From: Gnetum montanum
Lineage: Eukaryota > Streptophyta > Gnetopsida > Gnetales > Gnetaceae
Direction: 5' to 3'
Assembly (NCBI GenBank): GCA_015680685.1
Contig: MNCI01020185.1
Location: 384,239 to 448,238, forward strand
DNA: 64,000 bases
Part shown: piece by piece, positions 45,619 to 54,966 of the stretch
Position numbering within the stretch: position 1 is the first letter of the stretch
Layout: every line of letters begins with the position of its first letter
Program-made: the position numbers and the translations under genes
The notes under the pieces: generated by a model
Database searches by the model: none
The model's input: the letters and a program-made list of their open reading frames with translations, nothing else
What the model was told of the DNA's origin: nothing

Positions 45619-46128
45619 TCGTTTGTTTTATGTGCAGCAACATACTTGCATGAAGGTTGGGAGCTTCGTTCAAGTCATAGAGTCCTCCCATGTTGTTTCT
45701 CTCGCATGTTTCTTACTCAACAACAAATTAGTAATATTCAGAATAGCCACCTTAATGACTGGTTATGTTATTCTTATAACTGTTATGCAAGATCTCCAAG
45801 TCCACAGATTTCATATACCTTTTTCGGACATCCTCAAGAGGTTCTTGATGATTTATATCTACCTGTACATATTAAAACCAGTCTCCATGCAAATCATTTC
45901 ATCAATGAGTGTGTACAGTTTGATGAAATAGGATATCCTGAAGTAGCACCATTAATACATTGGCCTAGGTATAAACCCTCTGGTTGCCATTATTATCATA
46001 TTGATTTTAATACGCCAATAGATTGTCCTCCAGAAGAACATCCATTTTGGGAATGGTGGTCTCTATATGGTCATACCATCAGAACCTTTCCTGATCATTT
46101 TGATGCATCTTATGTTCGTCGTTTGTGA
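45619..46128 (+). CDS. Pararetrovirus downstream frame 1, function unknown
   Basis: This frame directly follows the RNase H stop (TAA 45616-45618) in the same phase and has no ATG until well inside, so it may be an extension beyond a stop rather than a free gene. It reads HEGWELRSSHRVLPCCFSR, then FFGHPQEVLDDLYLPVH, IHWPRYKPSGCHYYHIDFN and CPPEEHPFWEWWSLYGH. It is rich in aromatic residues and His. I do not recognise it. It ends at TGA 46126, three bases before the next ATG. Confidence 0.6.
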   Translation, partial: SFVLCAATYLHEGWELRSSHRVLPCCFSRMFLTQQQISNIQNSHLNDWLCYSYNCYARSPSPQISYTFFGHPQEVLDDLYLPVHIKTSLHANHFINECVQFDEIGYPEVAPLIHWPRYKPSGCHYYHIDFNTPIDCPPEEHPFWEWWSLYGHTIRTFPDHFDASYVRRL

Positions 46129-46131
46129 GCC

Positions 46132-46542
46132 ATGACACATTCTGATTTTCGTTATTTCTCCTGTTTTGAAACAATGGCTCACTTCGCTTTCCATGACTAT
46201 AACCCTTCCTATTTTATCACTACGAGTCTAAGCCGAAGAACCGACTGGCAAAATCCATGGACCCTCGCTTGGTACCAAGATGTTCTGACCTCCACGGCAC
46301 ATGAAATTATTACCTTTTGTGAAGCTAATCATCGGGTTCCCACTACACTTGAACCCTATAATTTTGATCCTGCTTTTCAACTACTACAAAGAGAAGGAGG
46401 ACACTGGCGAGTGCGTTGGCATAATCTTGGTCCGGTCATCTCCTTCCATCCTGATTCGTCCGATTCAGAAGATGAGGTATCGGAGGCACCTACCACACCA
46501 CACCATAATGATGATTCCGACACAAGTGATGGTGAACAGTAA
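46132..46542 (+). CDS. Pararetrovirus downstream frame 2, function unknown
   Basis: 136 codons start at ATG 46132 in the same phase as the upstream frame and after a single TGA. The protein reads FRYFSCFETMAHFAFHDYN, WQNPWTLAWYQDVLTSTAHE and HWRVRWHNLGPVISFHPD, then ends in an acidic Ser/Asp/Glu tail (SDSEDEVSEAP). The aromatic-rich style resembles the preceding frame, so the two may be parts of one protein. Some caulimovirids carry an extra frame after RNase H; I cannot match it to a named one. Confidence 0.6.
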   Translation: MTHSDFRYFSCFETMAHFAFHDYNPSYFITTSLSRRTDWQNPWTLAWYQDVLTSTAHEIITFCEANHRVPTTLEPYNFDPAFQLLQREGGHWRVRWHNLGPVISFHPDSSDSEDEVSEAPTTPHHNDDSDTSDGEQ

Positions 46543-46675
46543 AAGTAATCCACTAACTAAAAGTAAGATTCCATCTCATCCCCTTGTACAGTACCCGTGA
46601 GGTGTAAGGCATTATAACCTAATGCGGTCTGAGCTGGATAACACCAAGAATGTACAGGAAGGGCTTTCCTCTTCC

Positions 46676-46685
46676 TATAAAAAGG
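46676..46685 (+). promoter_or_regulatory. Pararetrovirus pregenomic promoter TATA box
   Basis: TATAAAAAGG lies 255 bases before the right terminal repeat and after the last frame. This matches the single 35S-type promoter of Caulimoviridae; transcription would begin about 30 bases downstream. Some virus-derived promoter sequence is needed to define R exactly. Confidence 0.7.
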
Positions 46686-46840
46686 AACCCTTACCTCTTC
46701 CTCAGACACGGCAAGCGAGAGAGAGAGCTATCTAGTAGTTTCTGCAAGTGTCAGTCCTTCTGCAAGTCAGTCCTTCGGAGTCCTTCCCTTTCTCTTATGC
46801 ATTTCCATTCTATCTGTATTTCCATATCAGAGAAATCTGC

Positions 46841-46930
46841 AAGTGATGCGTTGTGCTCCTTGTAAAGCATTCCTGATATGAAAGTGTGTAATCTAGTAGA
46901 GAAATCGTAAAAGTGATGCGTTGTGCTCCT
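46841..46930 (+). repeat. Repeated 20-mer with 70-bp spacing in viral 3' region
   Basis: AAGTGATGCGTTGTGCTCCT occurs exactly at 46841-46860 and 46911-46930. Each is followed by a variant of TACAAGCATTCCT, so units of about 70 bp repeat two to three times, the last merging into the terminal repeat. Confidence 0.9.
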
Positions 46931-47035
46931 TTTACAAGCATTCCTGCGGATAGTTGTAATAGAGAGATCTCAGTCTGAGGCTCCTTGCTCGACTGAAAGC
47001 ATTCCTATGAATAATAGTGTGATCTAAGGTTTTAT
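46931..47035 (+). repeat. Pararetrovirus right terminal repeat
   Basis: This is the partner of 39923-40027. Similarity continues weakly to about 47045 (GCTGTACTTGA against ACTATGCAACTTTGA) and then stops before the primer site. The minus-strand antisense gene frame resumes in the flank. Confidence 0.9.
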
Positions 47036-48678
47036 GCTGTACTTGAAGTAGATGTTTGCCCCCTATGTCTCGGCAGTTATCACTGTCACCTCCTGGGTCT
47101 TCTTCGCCCCTATAACAGTTTTCGCAAAAACGTTTTGCATGAAAACGTAGAAAATCCAAAGATTGCAAAGACACTTAAGCATGAAAAACCTACTGCTTGG
47201 CCTACCAAGTCTATATGGTAACGGGAATGGCAGGAGACTAACTGGAACTTGTTCAACCATAATCGGTTTGAAAGGTTTTGCCCACTCCTCATCCAGCCAA
47301 CCAGCCCCCTTGCACTGATCGTAGGGAATGGGGAATAGGTATGGGTAGGTGTGGTATTCACTCCAGTATTGACCAATCACACTCACGTGTAGGTTCTCAG
47401 CAGAAGAGAACTCTTGTAGGGCTATACATGCTGTAGTCAGTAGGCCCGGTCTGTTGTGAACCCCGTCCTTGTTAATGTAGAACCTAGTAACAAAAACATA
47501 CTGTTAGCATTTGGCCAATATGGTAAGTGTTGCATAATGCAGCAGAATAGAGTTACAAGACTCACCCGCCAGCACAGTAGATAGTTCCTTATGGGTTTTG
47601 GAAGCACGTCCCCATATAACGTGCAATAAACAATGTGTTGTAATGATGGTAGCAGCTGTACTCAGGCATATCCTAGATCTAAGCCAAACACCTTAACCCT
47701 GTGGGGCATTAACTAAATCCTTCTCCCTGCCTACTCATGATTGCCCCATTCGTCAGAAACCTCAGGATGCCCCGGCTCACCTCGGGCAATATGGCTTTTG
47801 TTATGGCAACCACCACCTCCTCCTCTAGATATGATCAAACGATCACATTAAAGTGATTGAGGAGATATTGTAGGAACTCCTGTGCTCTTTTCTTGAACCA
47901 GATCCCCCACTCTCCCACACGTAGCTGGGAAGGAGGAGCATTGGCCATAGGTTTGCTTGCGTGACACAGGACCCATGCAATTTCCAAGATAATCAGAATC
48001 GGCCTTAGTCCCATCCTGCACAACACAATAAACAAATGTTAGCATCATGTCTAAGTGCAATGCGTACGAAACATAGCAATACCTAGCAGTCCATGCATAT
48101 AGCGTAGCATAACCCTCTTTGTAAACATAGTGTAGCAAGAACATGAAAGCGCTAGCACAGCAAAAATAGCCTAGCGTAGCAACAAAGCAATTAACCTTAA
48201 CAGGACGATTAACAATACGTCCCAGCGGAACACGTGTCACGCTATCACATCATGCATGGTCCAACCCTTCTCAAGGTCCTATGTCACACCATTTGAAAGC
48301 CAAGTAACTTAAACTGTCCAAACCCCTGCGGTTATGACAACTGTAGTGGTGGCGGTTTAAGCGACCTTGCATGTAACGATGGCGTGACGTTTATGCACTC
48401 GCTGTGGCTGAGACAGCAACAGCGGCGATGCAAAGGCCAAAACAATGCGATGACAGAAAACATAGGTGGCTAAAACTAGGATACAAAACAAAAGTAGAAA
48501 ACAAAGAAAAAGAAACGATAGCAGAATTGTGAAAAAGTAGAGGGGACATGATAGCCTACCGGGTCAATGACGTGTTCGCCCGCGCCGTGACGCGTGCTTG
48601 TGTCACATGCCCTAGGGTTTTCTTCACCTCTTAGACCTTTGCAAGTGCCAAATTCATGCGTTTCTTCTTTGGAGCCAT
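47036..48678 (-). pseudogene. TE6 antisense gene, exons upstream of the virus insertion
   Basis: On the minus strand, a possible first exon (48560-48678) starts MAPKKKRMNLALAKV, with a nuclear-localisation-like PKKKR, and has one TAG. It ends at a GT donor and joins in frame to 48196-48241. An exon at 47576-48035 reads WGIWFKKRAQEFLQYLLNH and ITKAILPEVSRGILRFLTN, with a stop and probably an indel. A 75-bp GT-AG intron (47501-47575) leads to YVFVTRFYINKDGVHNRPGL and IGQYWSEYHTYPYLFPIPY. Near 47045 the virus interrupts. The first two exons are least certain. GCGTAGC words lie in the intron regions (48112, 48174). Confidence 0.6.
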
Positions 48679-49440
48679 TGTCCTGCTTGCAGATTTTTCC
48701 TCGTTGTAATGCAAAAAAAATAAAAAAAATTCCCTTGCTGTTAGCACAATCACTCTGCTCTCCGGAATCGCTCTGTGCACTGAATATGGGCTTTGCACTC
48801 TTATGGTGAGAATGACAAGCTTACCAGGGTTTAATCCTTATTTATGGTCGTAATGGTGAAAAAGAGAAACTTGCTGCTCTCTCTCTCTCTGTTTAATGCG
48901 GAGTGCACTGTATAGCGTAGCATGCCCGCGACGACGTCATAGCACTATTGGCATTAAAACCTTAACACGCTTCAAGTTAATTGCTTGCTTTCCCAAGAAA
49001 TAAAATATATATATATTTTCAATTATACCAGTTTGAAAAGACCTTAAACTAGCAACTTCAACACAGTTGTAATGTTCGCGGTTCGAAAAGACCTTAAACT
49101 AGCAATCCTAGCGTAGCAACGACTTTCACAGTCCGAAAAGACCTTAAACTAGCATTTTCAACCTGCTATACGTTTGCAGTCTGCAATGACGCTAAACTAG
49201 CAATCTCACGTTTTCGCATTGGTAGTTTTACATTTTCTTTTTAGCAGTTGCACGTTCTTATATCAACAGTTTTACATTTTTCCTTTTAGTAGCTCTACAT
49301 CTCCATGCCATAGCGGTCTGTCATGACTTTAAACTACCAAAATTTCAATCTTTACATCATATTCTGCTAGTTACATCTCGCCATTGCTTTGCAATTTTTT
49401 GCTATACACGATTACTACTAATAGGTGCCTCTTAACCAAG
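48679..49440. other. TE6 spacer between antisense gene and RT
   Basis: It holds a possible minus-strand TATA-like CATAAATAAGG (48838-48848), GCGTAGC at 48915 and 49111, and a loose repeat array (49022-49340) with the core GAAAAGACCTTAAACTAGCAA and later variants such as TGACTTTAAACTACCA. No gene is visible here. By position it would hold the promoter of the antisense gene and a possible splice acceptor for pol on the plus strand. Confidence 0.6.
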
Positions 49441-50091
49441 ATTTCATCTTATTTTGATAGGATAGGCAAGAAATAGAAATCCATCACGATCTCTCCATGC
49501 CTTTAGCTTTAACAGGTCCACATGGCACGCTCGCAAGATAATTGAACCTCGACTTGATCGATTGGGGGTCAGCTACATCTAGCACCATAACATCTTTAGA
49601 AACGTCCCCAGACTGACCCGAACATCTGGTCCAAACTCTAGATTTGGAGGTCGGGGATGTGACTGAGGACCCTCTCGTCGAGACACCGGTGACCACGTCC
49701 AAGGGGGAAGTAAGAACGTTAAAACTTATCTCCCTCCTAGATGCGCAAACAAACGAAAATGTAGCCAGAATTTTGCAAAACAACATCAAAGTCTTCGCAT
49801 GGTCATACAGTGACATGCCGGGTTTAGATCAGAGGCTGATATAGCACAGCATTGTCCTAGACTCGTGCATGAAGGTAGTCAAGCAGAAGGCTCGTAAGAT
49901 CAAACTAGAAATCGCACTAGCCGTGATGGATGAAATTACCAAGCTGTACCAGGTTGTTTTCATCTACGCAATTGATTACTCGGAATGGGTGTCCAATATC
50001 GTCGTAGTTTCTAAGAGAACGGGAGGAATACAAATTTGTATAGACTTCCAGATCTGAACAAAGCAACGATTAAAGACAATTTCCTACTCCC
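49440..50091 (+). pseudogene. TE6 RT amino-terminal part, cut by TE7
   Basis: The frame shows MPLALTGPHGTLAR, then LEVGDVTEDPLVETPVTTSK (49642), IKVFAWSYSDMPGLD (49786), VKQKARKIKLEIALAVMDEI and YAIDYSEWVSNIVVVSKR, all matching TE7 at 58550-59130. A base appears lost near 50050, at the segment equivalent to FRDLNKA, shifting to NKATIKDNFLLP. TE7 starts immediately after. The flank CTCCC (50087-50091) should be one copy of the TE7 target duplication. Confidence 0.8.
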
Positions 50092-51305
50092 TGAAACACC
50101 ACAAAATTTGGAGCTTAGTACTTGTCCAACACCAAGTAGGTCCCTGAGACCCACAGACAACCACAGCTGCATCTGGTGTCACACTTGGCAACTTCGGAGA
50201 TCCAATGCTTAATTTTCACTAAGTATCCAGTCCCAGCATATACGCCCAGCGTATACACCCAAGTGTACATTCCTAGTGTATACGCTCAAATCTCAGCATA
50301 TACGCCCAGCGTGTACGCTCAAGTTCACAGTGTCTACGCTCAGCGTTTACGCCCAGCGTACATGCCTCACATGTACGCTCAGCAGGTACAACAGATGCAT
50401 ACACCCGTCGTGAAACCTCCAAAGACGGCATGAAAACAACACTACATAGCAAGATTCGGCACAAGGCAGCGACCATCAGCGTATACGCCCCAGCGTATAC
50501 GCCCAGCGTCCATGACATCTATGCCTAAGTCCACATACGCCCAGCACATTAGCGTATACGCCTAGCACCTTCAGCGTATATGCCCACAGTTTACGCTCGC
50601 TACAGACAACGTATACGCCCACCAAATGTAACACATTGTACACTTGTATTTTACGCTTTTGCACCTGGTCAACGTGCCACGTGTCTCCCAACCCGAGTCT
50701 AACGCCAAAACCTGTATAAAAGCCCGAATTTTTACGAGATTCAGGAGGTTGGCAAAATTCCCAAAGCACACTAGAGAGCAGAGACGCTGCGAACCAGAGC
50801 ACAAAACCTTTTCCACTGGATAACCCTATATGCTCAGCATACAGCTTCTACGCTGTGCTTACAGTGTGAACTAGCCGCAATCATCCCTACACCCACTGGG
50901 GCTTTTCATCCGCCTCATGTTCCAGTCACAACTGTGTTAGACTGATGCATTGTACGTTCATTCTGTAATGCCATTATTACATTTTCGTGCCAAAATCGTT
51001 TACAGTTTGCATTAATTGTTGCATGTATTTTGTTTTCGCTCGTTTATGTTACGCTTTGTTTGCATCGGCTACATTGTTTATGCTTTGATTTACGCCCGTT
51101 ACGCCGTTTATGCATAACCCAGCGTATAACACTTCGGTGTACGTTTGGGGAAATCCTTGTCTGCTCTGCGTATGGACCACCCAAGGTACTCTACCTTCGT
51201 TCATTCCAGCTCGTCCTTAGGCGAAGGTAGGGTCTTTTGTGTGCATCCTATGATCCCACGGTTCTGTTTTCTTCCAGCCGGAGACCGAAGATTTTGGACG
51301 GTACA
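50092..51305 (+). repeat. TE7 5' LTR
   Basis: It starts TGAAACACCACAAAATTTGG, the same as 63669, and ends CGGTACA before the primer site. It holds a TATA box (50715-50721) and clusters of CAGCGTATACGCC-type words at 50248-50620. Compared with the visible part of the 3' LTR, it differs mainly by transitions and by gain or loss of one motif unit. Confidence 0.9.
50715..50721 (+). promoter_or_regulatory. TE7 LTR TATA box
   Basis: TATAAAA in the context CCTGTATAAAAGCCCG lies about 620 bases into the LTR, after the palindromic word clusters and before the U5 part. This is a normal position for the element promoter. Confidence 0.65.
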
Positions 51306-51310
51306 GAAAT

Positions 51311-51329
51311 TGATGCTAGAAGGAGGGCC
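51311..51329 (+). other. TE7 primer-binding site
   Basis: TGATGCTAGAAGGAGGGCC, against TGGCGCTAGAAAGAGGGCC in TE6. The differences near the start are transitions (GGCG to GATG). Confidence 0.65.
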
Positions 51330-52071
51330 TCTACCTAAAACATTACCTGCAAGCTTCCCAGCATTTACGCTGTTGAGCATTTATGCCGCCGACCATACGT
51401 TGATTCCTCCTGAAATCCTTCCAGCATTTACGCTGCTCAGTTTCAAACCCGCTCTGTAAACTATCCAGCGTCTACGCTGTTGAGCGTATACACTGTTTAG
51501 TTCAAACCCTTCCATCCATAAGTCTCCCAGCGTCTACGCTGTTTGCCACACGAGGGCTCTGTAAGATCCCCAGCGTCTACGTTGCTGAATATACGTTACA
51601 CGCTTTACACAGAAAATTTCGCCTACGCTATACACAACTGTTAAAGTTTATGCTGCATATTTTTTTTACGCCGTAGACTTCTCTACGCTGCCGTCCATTT
51701 ACGCTACGCTTTTTACGCCATAGATTTTCTCTACGCTGCACACTGACTTTCTCTAAGATTCTGTTTACGCCACATCTTTAGCCTGCAAACTCGTTTACGC
51801 TACTGTTCATTTATACCGCACTCTGTATGCTGTAAAACCTGTATACGCTGCACATTGACACTGTATACGCTGCTCAGCGTATACGCTACACTCCTTAAGC
51901 TATAGACTTGTCTACGCTGACCCTATATGCTCCATCCCTATACGCTGTCTACGCTGTCGTTATACGCTGGACGTTGAAGCATATACGCTGCACCTTACCA
52001 CGTAGGTTTACGCTGTACTAAGTACACCAATTTGACATCCCTATACCGTGACATACCCTCGACAGGTCATC
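51330..52071 (+). repeat. TE7 leader rich in TACGCT words
   Basis: No gene is visible. The stretch is a dense field of TACGCTG/CAGCGTA words: CCAGCGTCTACGCTG at 51465 and 51527, a perfect GCGTATACGC at 51877-51886, and many variants (TTTACGCTGT, TATACGCTGC) up to 52015. The words are irregularly spaced, unlike a simple satellite. Confidence 0.8.
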
Positions 52072-54966
52072 ATGAACCCTGTAAACACCACCGCTGTAAC
52101 CGCTCAAGTCCCCGACATGGTAGGCACCATGGCTGCCCAATAGCCCGTCATTCCACAGCCGACAGTACAACCCACAGCGGGGTCCCATCGGTCCCTAAGG
52201 TTGCAAGGTAGAAACCCCACCTCTAACATTATAACCCAGGATCAGTACAACTTCATATGTGTGAAGATACAAGCTGGTCTGGCAGTAGATAGAGCTGAAA
52301 TAGAGGTAAAGAGGCAGTACAAGCTCTTCTACAAGGGAGGGCAAGAGTTTATTCCTTCCCCGTACGATGTCATCCCTGTCCTAGAGGCCTACTCTGAGCT
52401 AATCACACGACTCCTCCTACAAAGGAGTCAATCTCGGGATCAGCCTACAGTAGATCCTCAACCGGAAGAAGAGGATAATTTCGCTGCCTAACCCGAACAT
52501 GAAGACTCGTATCACACCCTCAGCCCGCAAGCCCATGTTAACCCCATCTTTCATCCGGGCACAGGGGAGATCATGCCCCATTAGCCCCTCAGGTTCACCT
52601 AGGTGTAAGTACCTCCGCCGGAAACATCAATGCTGGTCCATGTTCCTCCAACAACCGACCCGCAATTCAATACACTCCCTCTCACCATCATCCCCGCTGC
52701 AGTAGCAGGCCCATCCTCACAAGCACCACCCCCGCACAATAACATGGGAGCAACCTTCTTGCCTCGAGTGATAGGGATGCCACATGTGATACCAGCATCA
52801 CCGTCCGCTCACTACATTCCCCACATCCAAACACACGGGGTCCCTTTCACCGTTGTAACCCAACATGGAGTTCCTCCACAAAACGTAGCTGGACAATGGG
52901 TAGCGATGGGTGTGCCATCACATCAACCCTCTCACCACAACGTCCCACCCCACGCGATTCCACTGGCCAACATTCCCCAAGTACAGCCGCAACCATAGCA
53001 ACAACAACTTCTAGCTTACAACATGCCATCCATAGTGCCGCCCACTATGAACATCCCGCAAGCACAACCGCCGACCGCACAGCTTTTAGCCTTTCAACCT
53101 ACCATCCAACAGTCTAACCTGTACAATATACCACAACCTCAAGTTGCCATGTCACCTAGTGCCCAAGACTGGGTAGATGCCAAAACATTAATGCAAGAAC
53201 TAACTGATGAGGTAAAGCGCCTCAAAACGGCTGCCGACAGAGAGCTGAAGGTAGTGGACTTCTACCACGATGACCCCATCAGCCCTTCCGTCCCGCCTCT
53301 AACCTTGCCCAAAGGCATTTCGTTGCCAACATTAACTAAATATAATGGGGAAAAGGACCCCAATGCACATCTTATAATGTTCAGATCAGAATGCGCGTTA
53401 CTCTAGGCATTGCCCCATGCCATTTTGCGAGTGTTCCCTATGTCCCTTGCTAGGAGAGCACTCGATTGGTATTGGGCCCTGCCGAGGAATTCTATATTTT
53501 CCTTGGAAGATTTGTTACATCAGTTCGTGACCAGGTTTAAATATAACTTGAAACCTAAGGCGACATTGAACAACCTTATACAGGTTAAACAAGCACTGCT
53601 CGAACCTGTGCAAAAATTTATCCAGAGGTGGAGCGCCGCTCTCAATGAGCTACACGAGCCAATCTCACAAACATATCTGCTCACAATTTTAAAGGGGGCT
53701 GTTAATGACTTCTTCAAATCCAAATTATACTATCTTAATACGCGTAACCTTAACCAAGCCTTTGTGCAAATCAAAAATATAGAAGAGGCGGCTCAAAATA
53801 GCCATGACCCTGCATACTTAGCCTTCAAAAACCAACACAGTAAGAAGGACAAAGAAAAGGCTAAAGCAACCATAGCGGCAATAGCGGAAACGAAACAACC
53901 GAACAAACTGCCAGTAGTCCCTACTAACTATACTAGACCTACTCCCGCGACTGCACTAGAATCATCATCATCGCAAAACCCAACACAAAACCGTACGAGA
54001 AACTTTGAGAGGAAAGAACCTTCTTAATATACGCCACTGCCTATGAAGCCATCCTAGCTATTTGATCAACTACTGAAAGCGGGATTAATGAAACATAAAC
54101 AGTTATCCCCCGCGGTCATCCAGAGACATGATCGGTTCTGTCAACTCGTTCAGAACCCAAGCCTAGCAACGCCGGATGAGCCTCCAGTGCCCAAAGGTTT
54201 TAGAATGGATCGCTTCTGCGACTATCATCAACGTAATGGGCACGGCACGGATTACTGTTTCACCCTAAAGCAGGACATACAACGAATGATCGACGAAGGC
54301 CAAATCACTTTTGATGAGGCTAACCCGGTCCAACCACAAAACCAGGCTATGGGGATGTATAAAGACCCTCTGAACACCAAAGAGGCACCGTACGTAATTA
54401 ATACAATCTGCTTTGATGATGAACCCGAGACATCCAACATTAACACCGTCTACCCTGAATATAAACAGCAAACACCTAACAGGCCGTTTGCAGTCCAGGT
54501 TCCTCCCACTCCATCCATAACCCTGCCTCAACCACCGCGTGCCCCGCAGCAACCATATGTCATTCGAGTACCCTCAGCTGTAGCAACATCAAACACCCCG
54601 ATACGCGAAAAATCATACATGGTGCGTGTACCTCCCGCCGTCATGCCCTCAAATTTATCAACCCCTCCTACTCGGCCTACCCCTTTCGTAGTCCAAGTAC
54701 CACCCGCAGTCACAACCGCGGAGGTCCAATCTCTGCCCAAACTAACCCCGTACGTTGTTAGCACATCCGCAAGTCCTAATGTTTATCGAGCCTCCACATC
54801 ACATACGCAAGGTAAACCTAGTCCCTACGTCATTAGGATGCCTGGCCAATCTTTTGCCCAACCATATCCGACTGTCCAACCGCAACCTCACCGGGCTCGA
54901 TATGTGATACGAATCCCAAAGCAACCTGAAGCTTCAAGACCAGCTCCACATCCACGCCATGCATGA
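52072..54966 (+). pseudogene. TE7 gag
   Basis: ATG 52072 (MNPVNTTAVTAQVPDM) starts a single reading phase that is open through to 56241 except for stops, including 52138, 52996, 53404, 54025, 54052 and 54964. Several sit where TE6 or the codon context suggests Gln or Arg (CAG, CAA or CGA decayed by C-to-T). The amino half is Pro-rich. The capsid-like core is LTKYNGEKDPNAHLIMFR, MSLARRALDWYWAL and EPVQKFIQRWSAALNE (53610-53660). Zinc-binding CDYHQRNGHGTDYC lies at 54217-54258. It is homologous to TE6 gag. Confidence 0.85.

Larger units (their letters stand above)
39923..47045 (+). mobile_element. Endogenous pararetrovirus (caulimovirid-like), nested in TE6
   Basis: A 105-bp direct repeat (39923-40027 and 46931-47035, one difference) bounds a virus-like genome with a tRNA-Met primer site, a polyprotein-like series (movement, capsid, zinc knuckle, protease, RT, RNase H) and a late TATA box. 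There is no integrase, as expected for Caulimoviridae, whose integration is accidental. The RT block FDLKSGFWQIQI and thumb LQRFLGCLNYLSGF are family hallmarks. The order in one reading direction recalls Petuvirus and florendovirus-like types, but I do not assign a genus. It is broken by a frameshift near 42000 and stops at 42979 and elsewhere. Confidence 0.9.
30883..50091 (+). mobile_element. TE6: Tat-type Ty3/gypsy element with antisense gene
   Basis: Order: 5' LTR, primer site, gag (32989-35464), protease (35955-36584), GCGTAGC words and TTAAACTA-type repeats, antisense gene (37174-48678, minus), more repeats, RT start (about 49440-50091). TE7 interrupts the RT after FLLP, at 50092; the rest must lie beyond the window. 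The pararetrovirus (39923-47045) accounts for about 7.1 kb. gag and RT are close relatives of those in TE7. It lies in TE5, on the other strand. Confidence 0.85.

Noticed and set aside
39923-47045. Copia-type retrotransposon because of the tRNA-Met primer site and flanking direct repeats
   Set aside because: No integrase is present, the RT blocks are caulimovirid-like, and movement- and capsid-like regions precede RT. The repeat lacks a U3 on the left side.
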